64,000 nucleotides of DNA from Delphinella strobiligena (Eukaryota > Ascomycota > Dothideomycetes > Dothideales > Dothioraceae), in contig JAADKB010000003.1 in assembly GCA_009982845.1 (NCBI GenBank), forward strand, positions 2,480,001 through 2,544,000. Direction: 5' to 3'. The position numbers and the translations under genes are program-made. Each line of letters opens with the position of its first letter. Within the stretch, counting starts at the first letter, position 1. This document shows, one piece after another, positions 1 through 12,044 of this stretch. The notes beneath the pieces are model-generated. The model was not told the origin of the DNA, did not search any database, and saw only the letters and a program-made list of their open reading frames with translations.

Positions 1-795
1 CCTAATGATTGCATGTATTGACGAGCAGGGACCGGTGGGAGTATCATTTTCAAGGGCGCATGAGTCAATTAGCAGCTAATCCTTCTACTTTTGTAGTCAG
101 ACATTCGATACTGTTGTCTTCGTTTCATTCTCTATTCCTCCAGGAGTGAACTTGGTGTCCTTCGTAGCCACATTCAGGTAGACAACCATTGATTCATGAT
201 TACTCTCCCGAGTGAAACGAATCGTGTGTGGGTGTGAGAACATGAAGGCCTTGCGGACCCCTTGCTGATCTTGGCATCTGGCATGCGTAATGGGTAGCCT
301 CCAATCACAACCATATAAACTCTAGCTTTCAGCTGTGTTGAAGGGGCGGACGCATTGTGAAAGCGCCGCGCACACCACAGAACGCGCAACAAAAAGCGTC
401 GTTCGCGACTCCCACTTGCTCAGCTCAAGAAACAACCCACTTCTGGGAGCTGTCGCCAGCATTCGGGACAGCAGGGTCGTCACCAGAACGAACCAGAAAC
501 GGACAAGAGATTGGGAAACCTCAGTTTCCTGTGATTACCACTCGAGTCATGCCTTCGTCTTCGATGAGGTCGGTAAATTCCCGTTGGTCTCTCAATCATC
601 GCACTGACTATGAAACAGTACTCCTGCATCAGACGCGTCGAGCGCAATGACGACCAACGCGGGTAAGGGACACCTTTTCTCTTTGCCTGGCGAGGACTTC
701 TTGGCTTTGCGCCTGGTTGTAGTGATTCTAGCCGGCAAGATTGGCGTCGGTGTCGAATTTCTCCATGTGCCTATGAGGCCCAGCGTAGAATCAAC
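1..795. other. no recognisable gene
   Basis: Only short overlapping open frames occur here (about 60-97 codons) and none has a recognisable domain, signal peptide or splice pattern. The stretch upstream of 796 may hold the promoter of the next gene, but I see no clear TATA box. Confidence 0.5.
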
Positions 796-1734
796 ATGGA
801 CAAGGGTATTCCTGAGCGCTTTCTAGCAACTTCGCAGGGGTACAATCCTGACACAGATGAAAGTGCAATGCTGTGCATCAGGGATATCCAGGTAGTCCTA
901 GCCGGGTACGAGTTCGTGGAGGAGGAAGACGAACAGCAACCCAAGAGCACGCTTTACGCTCAGATGCCGATCATCTTCGACACTATGAAGCAGTTACAAA
1001 AGCGCGTAGCTGTCATGTCCGAGAAGTACAATCCACCCACTAGCGACCAGGGTCTTCCTTTACCCCAGCAGTTCGTTTATTCGAAGTACCACTCTTCCCA
1101 GCTCGACACCAATCTCGAAGGTCTTAGTGCTCTGGAATTGTACTACAGCGACATCGCCACCATTTCGATCTTCAACGCGCACAAATCCAGAGACGTTCTG
1201 GCCCTGTGTCTCTTGTACACAACCCAAGAAGTCTTCGACAAGATGAATCTCTGCAGAGAGGGAGGATCAATGAGGGTGTTGAAGCTAGAGTCGCATGGCA
1301 CGATCAACACTGCGATCATAAGACATTGCGTCTTTCTTGCTCACGCCTACCAGATCAAGTACGACGTGCTCCAGTACACGTGGGATCGTCAGAGGATGAT
1401 CAACGATACTACGTCCAGCCAAAAGCGAGAGCGAGCCAACAAACCCAGGAAGTTCTCCATATCTGAGCAGGCAAAAGCCTACGCCATCATCGACCAGCTT
1501 CAAAAGTATGCCTCGGGACATCCTTCATCGCACCAGCTTGAGCAGCACCTGAAGAATCGCAAGGCACTCGACGATGCCAGCAATGAAGACCTCTCTGGTA
1601 AGGTGTCCACTGACGGAGTGAGGCTCAGTCCCAAAGGAAAGTACAGAATCATCGAAGTCATCCGTGGTGGAGCTACGGTCCGCATTGTGGTAGACAACAG
1701 AAGGACTAGCAAGTCAAGGCAGGCAGCAACCTAG
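796..1734 (+). CDS. hypothetical protein, 312 aa
   Basis: Uninterrupted reading frame of 312 codons from ATG to TAG. I do not recognise the family. It has no signal peptide and no membrane segment. The N-terminal part is acidic (EEEDEQ near residue 42). The middle (residues 110-200) looks helical, with hydrophobic positions such as LALCLLYTTQEVFDKM and IIRHCVFLAHAYQIKYDVL. It is followed by a basic, Lys/Arg-rich segment (about 205-225) and a basic tail. The globular-looking middle and balanced composition argue for a real gene rather than a chance frame. No close neighbours suggest a role. Confidence 0.6.
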   Translation: MDKGIPERFLATSQGYNPDTDESAMLCIRDIQVVLAGYEFVEEEDEQQPKSTLYAQMPIIFDTMKQLQKRVAVMSEKYNPPTSDQGLPLPQQFVYSKYHSSQLDTNLEGLSALELYYSDIATISIFNAHKSRDVLALCLLYTTQEVFDKMNLCREGGSMRVLKLESHGTINTAIIRHCVFLAHAYQIKYDVLQYTWDRQRMINDTTSSQKRERANKPRKFSISEQAKAYAIIDQLQKYASGHPSSHQLEQHLKNRKALDDASNEDLSGKVSTDGVRLSPKGKYRIIEVIRGGATVRIVVDNRRTSKSRQAAT

Positions 1735-4700
1735 GGTTCCTTTCACCAAGTGCAGAGAGAACGCGATTCTTCTTAAACCTCAACGAGCGCAACGTCTAGG
1801 GACGAGCGTAGCAGGTTATCTCGTTATCTCAACTGCATCCACAAACAAGAATGGGGAGCGACTTCTTCAGCGGCAGGAACGAAGCGCAGCATCGGGAGAC
1901 AAATGCGCCAGGCGATTTGTTTCGCCATTCCTTCATTAAGTCCATAGGTTTAGAAGCTTTTCTCACAACAGCAATGAAGTTCTAGCCCAATTCGTCCCCG
2001 TAGATTTATGATGCTTTGTGATCTAGGAAACCATGTGTGTTCGGCCATAATGGTCTTTTGCTGATGACTGCAACGGAAGACCGATTTTCGCAGTAAGAGT
2101 TTCCCTCTGGATGTAGACATTTCACTCATCCACCAATTCACCATTGCTGTATGATGGCTTTATGACAAGGGTCTCAGAGACTGAACTTCATGGTCGGATG
2201 TTACTCCTCTCCCTGATAGACTCACAATTTGTTTGTTCGCAAGTGCTGGAGAGGTGGCTTGATCGAGGATCAGTCCTGTGAAACGGTTACGCGACGGCGC
2301 AAACAGCTGACAGCCGCACGCAACTGCCATGACGGCAGATTCAGCGCGCGCACGCAAGAAAGGGAACACTTGTTGCGACTGTGTCGTCTGGACATTAACT
2401 CTTCTCGCAACTGAGCAGGACTGGAGACAGCGACCAGCTCGACATTTAGAATTCAGCAATGCGCCTGCGAAACAGTACGCGCTCTATGCATCTTGACCGA
2501 AATTGAAGCGGCTCCCAAGGCTGCACCCTTTTGCAATATCGCAGATTGTGGCACGACCAGGCCAATAGCCATTTTTCTCCAGGATAAACCTCCGGGTCAG
2601 TGGAGATGTTAGAGTATAGCTTGGGCCAAGGCCGCGACGCAGAGCTGATGTTGATTTCTTGAAAAGATGTAGCCTTCTTTAAAGCTCCACCACCATGATC
2701 GTGCCTGCGCCCGATGCAGATCTGCCGTGGTTCGGTCCGTCAGGCAATCCCAAGGATGCTCTGGAGTGTCCTGATAAACATGGACGATAGACTATGCCAT
2801 GCGCATTGATGCCTTCGTTGTGTTCTCTGTGCTACACTATTCCATCGTCCCACAGAGAATGAACACAACGCTTCTTCTTCGTTTCTTTTATGCTTGGAAT
2901 ATCACAGAAAGCTTTTCGCTATGAAAAGCAGGAAGTAAAAGACACTTTTGCTCTCACCCGACTCGTATGAGCGTAGTGATCGCTGGAGACGGCAGTCCGC
3001 GATCAGAAGAGATGTCTTGGCTTCTGACGCTTGAATGGCCCTGAAGGGATTCATGGATTCCCATTCGACATCCAAGGATGTGAGGACAAGCTCAATTGGA
3101 AGCATTCCATGCCAAGTAAGTCAATGTTGTCCCAAACATGGGCATCCCCGATGCATGGGAAGGCCGCCGGTATCCGCTCTCCCTGAAAGATCCACCATAC
3201 CAGAAGAATTACGGCTTGCCATTGGTGTGCACAAGCTGGCAAGGATGCTGAGCAGGATCGAGGTCTTCGAGGACCAATGGAAAGAGTTGGACGTCTGCAG
3301 GCAGCACTGCAACCCCAACGAGATCCTTGAGATCCTAACGATTCAGGCAGACGATGGAACGATGACCCAGGTCGAATGCCATTGCAATTGGTAACTTCAA
3401 CCTTGCAAGGTCACACTCACAAGCAGCTGCGGAAGCTCTGCACCTTGAGAAATGATCTGATAGCTCAGGTGGAGGAGAGTATTGCTGGCTTGTGATGACC
3501 CTTTCGTGGTTCCTCGATGTAGGTGGTCCTACAGGTGTCGTTCCAGGAAAATAATCCACTGGGGTCTGGCATAACTTGACCCAAGCAAAGACTCTAAGGA
3601 GGTTTCCCAAGGATCATGATGGTGAGTGTCATGACAAGCTGAACACTTGGCTGAAAGGAAGGTATGGGCTCCGCAGGACATACCCTGTCGTACTCTCTTT
3701 CTTTGAGGCTTTTCAATCTTTCTCGTTGATTTTCGTCCCGTCCCTCCTTCGCTTCTTTGTGACCGCACAACAGAAAGATACATCATGAAGAGAGGAAAGA
3801 TAGCGTCATCAAGCGGGACTTGGGCAGTCCGCAAGCTCTCTTGTTGCATGCGTTGACCCTTCATCTTTCTGTGGACAGTCGAAGCAAGTCCAGCTCGGCT
3901 CAGGAGCCCGTCTTCTGCTATTGTACAGTCGGTTGGTGGATGATGTAACGCCTCATTCTGGTGTTTGTTGGCAGGCATCGGCTGGAATGGTGAACTGGAG
4001 CTGGCGCTTTGGTAGAAGGTCATGGTGCAGTTCTTGTCATGCCGGCTCTTCCTCCGGTATGATTCAAGGCTAATGTAACTTTGGAGAACATTGTAAGAAT
4101 GGTCAAACAAAGAGCCTCTCGTCGCAAAGGTTGCGCCAGGTTCAGGTTCCCATTATCAGTCGGTCAATGCCGTGGCTTCCTTACGGGCCAGCGCATTGGA
4201 CTTTCTGTTCGGGCTTCGAATGTCGTTCAAGTCCATATAAACACCTGGACCAGAAGACTGAAGACCGTTGGATGTGCAGTCCTCGACGATTTAAGCTTGA
4301 TGATGGCAGATGTTTGGCGGAAGAGGAAACGATCGATTGAATTGGCCATGTCGTTTGGAGGTGGGCAAAGCTCCGACGCTAATCGCAGACCACGCTAACG
4401 ATATCAGGCAAGGCGTTCCCGCAACTTACTACTTAAATTCCTTCACTTCAAATCTCTTCTGCAAGACCACAGCTCCTCTCTCCATATCTCCACCGGGGAG
4501 TTGGGCTCCTTCATCAATGCAATTGCTCGCGTCAGAAGATTCCTACAGTTAGATCGACGAGTCGTGCAGACTTGAGTATTGGACGTTGACCATATGAAAC
4601 TTGGTCTTGTGAACAAGAAAGTCTTCAGCCTCGAGTGCTTCTTTGTTGTGCCTGTCCAGTTTCATGGAAGACTTCTTCACCTCGTTACCGAGGATCTCGA

Positions 4701-5932
4701 GATTGGTAGGTCTCACTAACGCACAGTCGGATCTAAGCAGCAATATCAACAACACTGCAAGGCATTCTTGTACATGTTCGCCAGCAGCAAAAGGTACGTT
4801 CTGATCATTACTCTTCCTATCATATGCCTTTCCGGATGAAAAAGGCCTTTGGCCAATAATCCCAGCTCTTAGATGCATTGCACCAAATACAACGCTTCGC
4901 AATTGCCATGACACCATGTCCCTTCTGATCTTTACCACGCATACACATTACATCAACACTGTTAGCTCATGTCAAAATAGCTTGCTGACATTTCTTGCAC
5001 AGGTTGCATCTTCTTTACTCGGCCTCAATCGCTTACTCCTCACGACGAAAACTCCCTTGCCAATCAATTCTATGGTATGTACAAACAGCCCTTATCCTCT
5101 TTCATTATATGATGAGACACCAGCTGGCACCAGGCCGAGAAGACTTGTACTCTTTTGCTGCGGAATAGCTTGCACGGGACAACGTCCCTATATCTGATTT
5201 GAGAATGCCTCAACAATTTTGAGCAACACTTCCAAGATAGAGCAGTGACTAACACTCTTGCTCAGATACATGTGTTCTTTGTAGTCGTCCTCGAGGGTTT
5301 GGGGCTTGCTTCTCTTTATCATTGCAACTAGTCATTTCAACAAGACCAGTACTTGCCCATTACATACTTCATCACGAGAGCAGCTATGTACCAGGAACAC
5401 AATTGTCACGCCCAACTTTCTGCTTACTATAGAAGAATGGGCCCTCATCATTGTTCCAAGAACAAAGCTAAGCACGTTTAAATTGACTCGTTTCGTCTTC
5501 ATCCATGGCGCAGGGAGTCTCATTGCGCGCTAATATCATAAAATTCGTAGTATCATTTGTATCATTATCTTGCTCTTTCATTGTGTTGTGCCATCGTTTT
5601 TAAATTGGGCTATGTGCACCAGCATTATTATGCATAGGATGTTTGCTGGCCTATCGAGAGGAGCAATTGGCCATGGCTCAAGACTATCTCCCCACCACTT
5701 GCCCATTGTCACTTGGTCGTGTCTGCAGCTATTCGGTCTGTGCTTCGTCCGCTATTCACAAAGACCATAAATGCCATTGCATCTACAGCATTAACTTGTC
5801 TACGCCCTTTTAAGCCTCCAAGCGCCGCGCCCGAAGGAGATAGCTCAGTGGGCTTAAAGAGGACCTGCACTATCCTCAATCGAACATATTGAGAGAACGC
5901 CAGCTGACGAGGAGTGACCAGAAGCTGAGGCC
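1735..5932. other. 4.2 kb without a convincing gene
   Basis: No frame here shows a domain I can name. The longest are 193 codons on the minus strand (3529-4110), 119 codons on plus (3035-3394) and 129 codons on minus (4549-4938). The plus frame at 3035-3394 has a helical-looking end followed, after a frame change, by another helical stretch to about 3495, so a decayed gene is possible. The rest looks like non-coding or degenerate sequence. Confidence 0.4.
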
Positions 5933-7936
5933 ATGGACAACCAGATGGCCCAAGAAGAACCGAAGCAAAAGCGAAGAGTGGGAATGGTCTCTGTGAAGAC
6001 GATACTCAAGAACCCGAGGAGGTATGGATTTGTCGATAATGATCATGCACATCGATATGCTCAGGGTATGAGCCGGGATGCGCTTATCCAAGTCAACACC
6101 ATTTCCGACGTCGACAAAGGCCTTGTTCATGCCGACCATGCTGGCGCTAATAAGACCAACGACGTTCAGAATCAGAATGGGGGCGAGAGCGGCGTCGAAC
6201 AACGCACCGCTGTCGATCAATTATCGGCTTCGGGCATACAAGGCAGCTTATCTGACAAGGCGGCTGGAAAGCAACCAGCCAGGTTCAGCTCATTGTCCAC
6301 TCAACCTATTTCGAACCAGGAACACTCATGCTCATCCAATCACATCCACAATCCATCCATCATTCGAGGTGAAGCAACGCAGCCACAGCGCAGAACGCCT
6401 CCACCAAGGCTACTCCATGAGGGTCAGCCGATAGCTCCAAAAGATTCATCAATACCAGCACGAAATGAGTCGGAACCTTCGCAGAAGAAAGGAAGCTGGC
6501 GAGATCCTCCTACAGCTGCAGACGACCCTGATGATCCTCTTTCCAAGTTCTACGCGACAGGATCGTACACCATAAATTCTCGTGCCGCATACAGCTTGAG
6601 CAATATTTCTTACACACCCCGCGGACAGCCTGATGTGATGGATCTCGGCAGCAGAATACTAGCTAAAATGAGTCTCGTGCCTCAGACAAAAGTATTTCCA
6701 CGACAAGCAGCAGTACAGCCTACACAAGCTGCTCCTGCCACATCTTCGTTTGGACAACCAGCTACTGGGGCTCATCCTCCACCTGCCAATCCGATGACAG
6801 CACCCTTGACAGTCACGGCAGGTCCAGCAGTATCTGCTCCCAGTCAGCCGGGCACAGCCCCGTCTGGACAACAAAGTCTGCCTCTCTTCCAACCTCCAAT
6901 TATGAACGCGGCGATTTCAGCATCATCCGCTAACTATCAAGCCAACAGCGGTGTTTCTACTCAACTCAGCCAGCACCTTTCTCAATTACAAGCGAATGCT
7001 GGGCCTTCCACGAACATACCAATTTCAACACGGCCTGCTCCAGACCACCATGCAATGCCTCATAGCATAGCAAGAACGGTCCCCTCCACAAATGCTGTAA
7101 ACAGCCCGGTATCAGTATCAAGTGCCTCAGGCCTCCAACCTACGAGTGATGCGCGCCAAGTCAACACTCATCAAGCGAACACCCTTACCTGGCTGACTCC
7201 AGTGGGTCCATCGTCATTTGCCGCCATGCAGCCTCCTGTCAGACCGACGACATCGGCTCCAAGCCAGACGACTGCGTCTTCTTCGGCTAATCTTGGTCGC
7301 CCACTTCCTGCCCCTTCATCTGGCAGAATCGTGACACCGCCTTCCATACATGCATCGACTGATTCTGGTCGCCCACTCCCTACTTCTACATCTATTGAAG
7401 TTGTTACAGCGGCGCCTGCTACGAATGCATCGACTGAATCCGATCACCTGGACCCTGCTTCTAACTATAAAAGATTGGCCGCAGCGATTGCTCTGCATAA
7501 ATCGACAAATTCTGCGCGCCACCTCCCTGCGTCTTCATCTCGCAGTCTCGCCACGGCGTCTGCCATGGATGACCTCGCACAGGCATCTACAGTATCTAGG
7601 CGCCCTTCAGCGACCCCTCTGCCTGCCAGCAGCTCAATTGTATCGAATGCAGCACAGACCGCTGTACCTCGATCGAGCCTTTCCAGTCGTCAACCTTCTT
7701 CCTCTTCTCCTGTCAAACCCAACACGGCACCTCAATTGAACACACTGGTTCCAGAAGCTTCTGCATTATCTCCTGCTAATCGTGTGGCCATGCTCACAGC
7801 AGATTATGCTCAAGAGGCCGCACCTACGCCTCCAAATCAGACAGAACCAGGAGTCGATGCGATGGATATCGATGATCAAGACAAAGTGCAGGAAATTGTA
7901 AGAAATTTGTTTCTGAAACTTGAGAAAGAGGGATGA
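5933..7936 (+). CDS. Ser/Pro/Thr/Ala-rich low-complexity protein, 667 aa
   Basis: A single 667-codon frame opens at ATG 5933. I do not recognise a family. A basic N-terminal block (residues 12-50, with KQKRRVGMVSVKTIL and NPRRYGF) is the most domain-like part and may be the conserved anchor. The rest, to about residue 610, is disordered and rich in Ser, Thr, Pro, Ala and Gln. Residues about 455-560 contain four or five imperfect repeats of 24-25 residues starting GRPLP or similar. The C-terminus ends with an acidic and then helical segment (AMDIDDQDKVQEIVRNLFLKL). No signal peptide or membrane segment is seen, so a nuclear or cytoplasmic scaffold or regulator is possible; that is inference. 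Confidence 0.65.
   Translation: MDNQMAQEEPKQKRRVGMVSVKTILKNPRRYGFVDNDHAHRYAQGMSRDALIQVNTISDVDKGLVHADHAGANKTNDVQNQNGGESGVEQRTAVDQLSASGIQGSLSDKAAGKQPARFSSLSTQPISNQEHSCSSNHIHNPSIIRGEATQPQRRTPPPRLLHEGQPIAPKDSSIPARNESEPSQKKGSWRDPPTAADDPDDPLSKFYATGSYTINSRAAYSLSNISYTPRGQPDVMDLGSRILAKMSLVPQTKVFPRQAAVQPTQAAPATSSFGQPATGAHPPPANPMTAPLTVTAGPAVSAPSQPGTAPSGQQSLPLFQPPIMNAAISASSANYQANSGVSTQLSQHLSQLQANAGPSTNIPISTRPAPDHHAMPHSIARTVPSTNAVNSPVSVSSASGLQPTSDARQVNTHQANTLTWLTPVGPSSFAAMQPPVRPTTSAPSQTTASSSANLGRPLPAPSSGRIVTPPSIHASTDSGRPLPTSTSIEVVTAAPATNASTESDHLDPASNYKRLAAAIALHKSTNSARHLPASSSRSLATASAMDDLAQASTVSRRPSATPLPASSSIVSNAAQTAVPRSSLSSRQPSSSSPVKPNTAPQLNTLVPEASALSPANRVAMLTADYAQEAAPTPPNQTEPGVDAMDIDDQDKVQEIVRNLFLKLEKEG
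7294..7600 (+). repeat. coding minisatellite, 72-75 bp units
   Basis: Within the preceding gene, units beginning GGTCGCCCACTTCCTG recur at 72-75 bp spacing and encode GRPLP...STDS, GRPLP...STES, DHLDP...STNS and ARHLP...STVS. The units have diverged but keep frame, which supports the frame being translated. Confidence 0.6.
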
Positions 7937-9409
7937 TGATATTTCTGGATTGTGAGGTTGAGGAAAGTCATCAATGGACCGTTCGAGATGAAATGCTGGG
8001 GTCGAAGTGATGATGTCGCAAAAGCAGAAATTTGAGCAGGTGGACAGACTGGTCCGAGAGTCAGTCATAAAATGATTCATGAGCTTTGGGTCGTTGCTCA
8101 AATCGTACTGAGTTTGAACACTCTTCCTCATCTAACCTTGTCGTCTTGTGGCTTCGGGTGTGGGCAGTTCTTTGCTCTGAGTTGGCTACGACGCGATGGA
8201 TTTACGATGTTCGCATAATCATACCACAAATCCCTTGAAACCACATTTGACAGAATCGAGACGTGATGACTAAATCAGATACATTTAAGTAGTGTCTCAC
8301 AATACGTAAGATCTCCCAAGCTCGGGGTTCGACAATGTTCTATACTAGAATAATGAACTAGCTAGTCGATCGAGATTAGTCGTATCAGCCTCTACCAGAT
8401 TTCGGCTCACGGATATTGAACATCGCAACCTTATATTCAGGGCGAGGAAGATAGGAGAAGAGTGTTCGCCAGCTACTTCCCTATTGCCCTACGGTCTTTC
8501 AATCACTTTCGGAACGTGATGATAAAGTCAGACTTGTGAATAGTGATATTTGTGGTGACATATATAAGTAAGAATGTGACATTAGGCTTCATCGCTTCAT
8601 ATGCACACTTTTTCTGTCGTGGTGGTCGGAACCTGTCAATTATTGAGATGTCCGAGCATCTCACTTCTTTCCAAAGTGAATGTAAGTGCGGGGTTGTTTC
8701 AGAAAGAGCAACGATCCTCCGCTTTCAAAATGACACCGTCAATTCTCAGGCAGGCAGTCGTGATCGAAAATGTACAAAGACGACAGTACACACATGAAAA
8801 CCAATGCACCGAACTATCCAGAAAATGTTCTCGGGACAGAAAAAACCGGATCTTCTAGCAGACGAAAAGAATATACACGTTTTCATCGTGGCTAAGCAAC
8901 CAAATGTCGGAACAAGAACCGCGGGTTAGACGTTCGTCGCCCCCCCCGTATGCCTATTCGTGCCCTAGTCTCCTATCTCTCAGAACAGGAGACCTCGGGC
9001 TATGCACGTCTACGCAAGCAGCACTAAATTAAGGTATGCGAGACGCAAGAGATAGGATGCGGGCCATTGTACGATCCGTGATCGATGAAACGACTTCCGC
9101 GAACAGTAATGTTTCGAGGCTTGATAGATGCCCAAGTCATCACTCTTTCTGCTGCTGCATCGTGGGCCGAAGAGTGGGCCGCGTAAAGGTCATCTATATA
9201 AGCTGGTCCGGCTTCCTTGATTTGCTATGCTATGCTATCTATCATCTTATCACACCACGGAGCGCTTTGAAGAAGTATTATCTTTTGCTTGATAAGCTGA
9301 CATCTCTGCATACTTTCATACGCGATTATTCCACCACAAACCAAGTCCAACTATAAAACAAAAAGCATACTTCAATCGCACGCCAATCACACGCTTATCT
9401 TTCTGTAAA
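7937..9409. other. intergenic, no gene seen
   Basis: Frames are short and featureless. The right end is the promoter of the GPI protein at 9410. Confidence 0.5.
9194..9202 (+). promoter_or_regulatory. TATA-like box for the GPI protein gene
   Basis: CTATATAAG lies about 210 bases upstream of the ATG at 9410, followed by a C/T-rich, then A-rich leader ending in TAAAATG, a normal fungal start context. Confidence 0.4.
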
Positions 9410-10135
9410 ATGCGTTCCTCCATCTACATTGTCTCGGCCCTCGGCGCCTTTGCTGCTGCGTCGAACGTCGAATCTGACATCGAATCCACCTTTGACAAAG
9501 CGACATCAGGCGCCGCCTCAGTAGCCTCCGATGCAACCTCAGCCGTAGGCTCGGCCTATACAGCAGCGACGAGCGGAGGCGACTCAGCCTACACAGCGGC
9601 AACCTCAGCAATCGCATCCGACAACTCGGCCGTGGCATCAGACATCTCCTCTCTAGCAGGCACTGCCATTCCCACTCTCAGCGGCAACGCCCTCCAAACA
9701 GCCAGTCTCGTTTCCGGCGCAACCACAACAGCGGCCTCGATCCTCGAGTCTCTCGCTTCTAAAGCATCCGCTGCGCTGGAAACTGAATCCGCTCAGGTCT
9801 CTGCTCAACTGGCTGTTCTTGCCTCTGAAGTCTCTACTGCGACTGGTGAGGCAAAGACCGAATTGGCTAGTCAATACAGTGTGCTTAGCAGCCAAGCGAA
9901 CGCACAGCTAGCGAGCGAGGAGTCTAGCATCTCCAGTGTCTTGAAGGGCACTGCAACCGGCTCTACTGCCACCACCACCGGTACCAGCGATAGCAGTGCC
10001 ACCGGAGCTTCTGCTTCGTCCACAGCCAGCACAAGCAGCTCTTCGTCTTCGTCGAGTGCTGCCGCTCCCGTCGGCGCCATGCCCGCCCTCGGAGCTGTCG
10101 TCGGTGCCTTCTTGGCTATTCTGAGGTTTTTGTAG
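9410..10135 (+). CDS. GPI-anchored Ser/Ala/Thr-rich cell wall protein, 241 aa
   Basis: The frame starts with a short signal peptide (MRSSIYIVSALGAFAAAS) and is dominated by Ala, Ser and Thr throughout. Residues about 20-100 hold imperfect repeats such as SAYTAATS. Residues 105-180 are Ala/Ser/Glu-rich and probably helical. A Ser/Thr run (about 183-218) that should be heavily O-mannosylated precedes a C-terminal hydrophobic tail (ALGAVVGAFLAILRFL) after small residues, which is the layout of a GPI-attachment signal. It should therefore be a plasma-membrane or cell-wall glycoprotein. No catalytic domain is visible. It has no intron and resembles in build the second GPI protein at 14396-14870. 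Confidence 0.8.
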   Translation: MRSSIYIVSALGAFAAASNVESDIESTFDKATSGAASVASDATSAVGSAYTAATSGGDSAYTAATSAIASDNSAVASDISSLAGTAIPTLSGNALQTASLVSGATTTAASILESLASKASAALETESAQVSAQLAVLASEVSTATGEAKTELASQYSVLSSQANAQLASEESSISSVLKGTATGSTATTTGTSDSSATGASASSTASTSSSSSSSSAAAPVGAMPALGAVVGAFLAILRFL

Positions 10136-10876
10136 ACATTTAGCTACGGAACATGCTTCGGACTTGCCTTTGGGCGTTTTTATACATTGCATTGCATTGC
10201 GTTTGTTTCGCCGGCATGAAATCTTGTTGTTTAGCATTCACGACTGGATATGGTACAGTAAACAATTATTTCTCCCCACCTCACAACCTTCGTGCCGCTA
10301 TGATCGCTACAGGAAGTGTACAAGCAGAGCTGAGGACTAGTTGCCATGCTACGCTGCTTTGACGTTAATCCAGTCTCCGTACTTTGTACATGTGCTTCGT
10401 GGACTGGGTTGCGTAGTCGCTGACGTGGATGTTCTCTATACTGTGATAGCGTTCTGAGAATTTTGCCTATGCTAGTATTTACGCAGCGGTGGTGTACCAT
10501 GCCACTTCTAGTCGTCTCCGCCCTTTTGATATTATGTCTGTTCACCTTATGTACCTACTAACATGTCGCATCGATGCCACAGCTGGAAATCACTGTCCCG
10601 TTCACTCGAGTGAATCGCAATAAGCAGCATTATACCAAGAAAACCTCGGCGATTGGTGGAGAGGAAGAAGTGTTGACGATGAAAGTAGAGAGATGCCGGA
10701 AATATATTAATCTGGTGACGCACGTGACCACGCGGAGAATCGCGTATCCACATATCGAAGCCGTCCGAGTCTCGTTGAAGCTATGGAAACAACACAGCAC
10801 CAGCAACAAATTTGATAGCGATCGTGCTTGAAACGAAACAGCTCGAATAATGATTGATGTCGAATAATAATTGAAC
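10136..10876. other. intergenic, no gene seen
   Basis: The frames here are short and unsupported. It separates two plus-strand genes and should hold the terminator of the GPI gene and the promoter of ORC4. Confidence 0.5.
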
Positions 10877-12008
10877 ATGGAATCTCCTCGGTCAGCCAAA
10901 CGGCGCAAGGTCGAGGCAATCAGCACTCCCAAATCCGCCGTCGACAGCGACAAAGCCGCCACGAGATCGTCAGCTCGTAAAGCGCCAACAAGCACACCTC
11001 TGGAAGGGAACATTGCTTCGACTACACGCTCTTCTGTCCCTCGGACAACGGCGTCCCACAAATCTACCGGCAGCGCACAAGTCGACATTTACGACGATAT
11101 CGAAGGCGCAAACACACCGACAGTCACTCGCTCAAATTCCACGCGCGCTGTAAAGGCAAAATCCGGACATTCTGCTGCCGAGAGAAAGCAGATTGGAAAT
11201 GAAGCTTCTCAGCAAGGCTTGAACTCTTTGCGCGCAAGATTGAATGCCAGATTGGCTGCCCAGACCAAGGAACGACAAGCCAGTGCCGCGACCAATATTC
11301 CTACGACTGCCACCGCCGGTGCAGGAGGTGAAGATGAAGAGCCATCAGGCGCAGGAACGCCCAAGAGTGTCGGTCGGCCTAGAAGTAACAGCACAATCCA
11401 AGTGGCAGCCAAAGAAAATGTAGAACAGAAGGCCGAGATGAGCGAGTTCGAGAGACTGCAGTACGAAAAGGTCATCAAGAGAATGGCTGCAAAGGAAAAG
11501 GCGGCAGCCCAGGCGGCTGAGAGAATAAGGATTATGGAGGCGAGAGCTAGAGGGGAGGAGATTCCAATTCCTGCGAGGAAGCCGAGGACGCCAGCTGCAA
11601 AGACAGCCACGCCCAAGTCGGCAAATGGGGTCCAGAAGACATCCAAAGCGACACCGAAGCCTGCTGTTGAAGAACAAGCTGCTGCACACGAGGACGAGGT
11701 CGTTTCTGAAGATACCGCTTGTAAAGTCTGTGGCAAACTCAACAGTGCAAAGACGAATGTCATGGTCTTGTGTGATGGCTGTAACAATGCCTATCACCAA
11801 AAATGTCATGATCCACCAATTCCAGCCAAGGCTCTCAAGGATGAGGACTCGGATTGGTTCTGTCTGGACTGCAAGTTCAAACAACGAGCTATTGGTGCAG
11901 ACGTCCGCGGTAGTCCTATGACTGTCGATCATCCTGCGGGGCTTCATCGACCATCGTCTCCTGAAAAGCCTGCCCCGAAGAAGCGTGGCAGACCGAAAAA
12001 GATTGTCA

Positions 12009-12044
<36 letters not shown>

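Noticed and set aside
3529..4110. 193-codon minus-strand frame
   Set aside because: No domain, no splice context, and a composition that changes along its length; kept only as a note in the gap entry.
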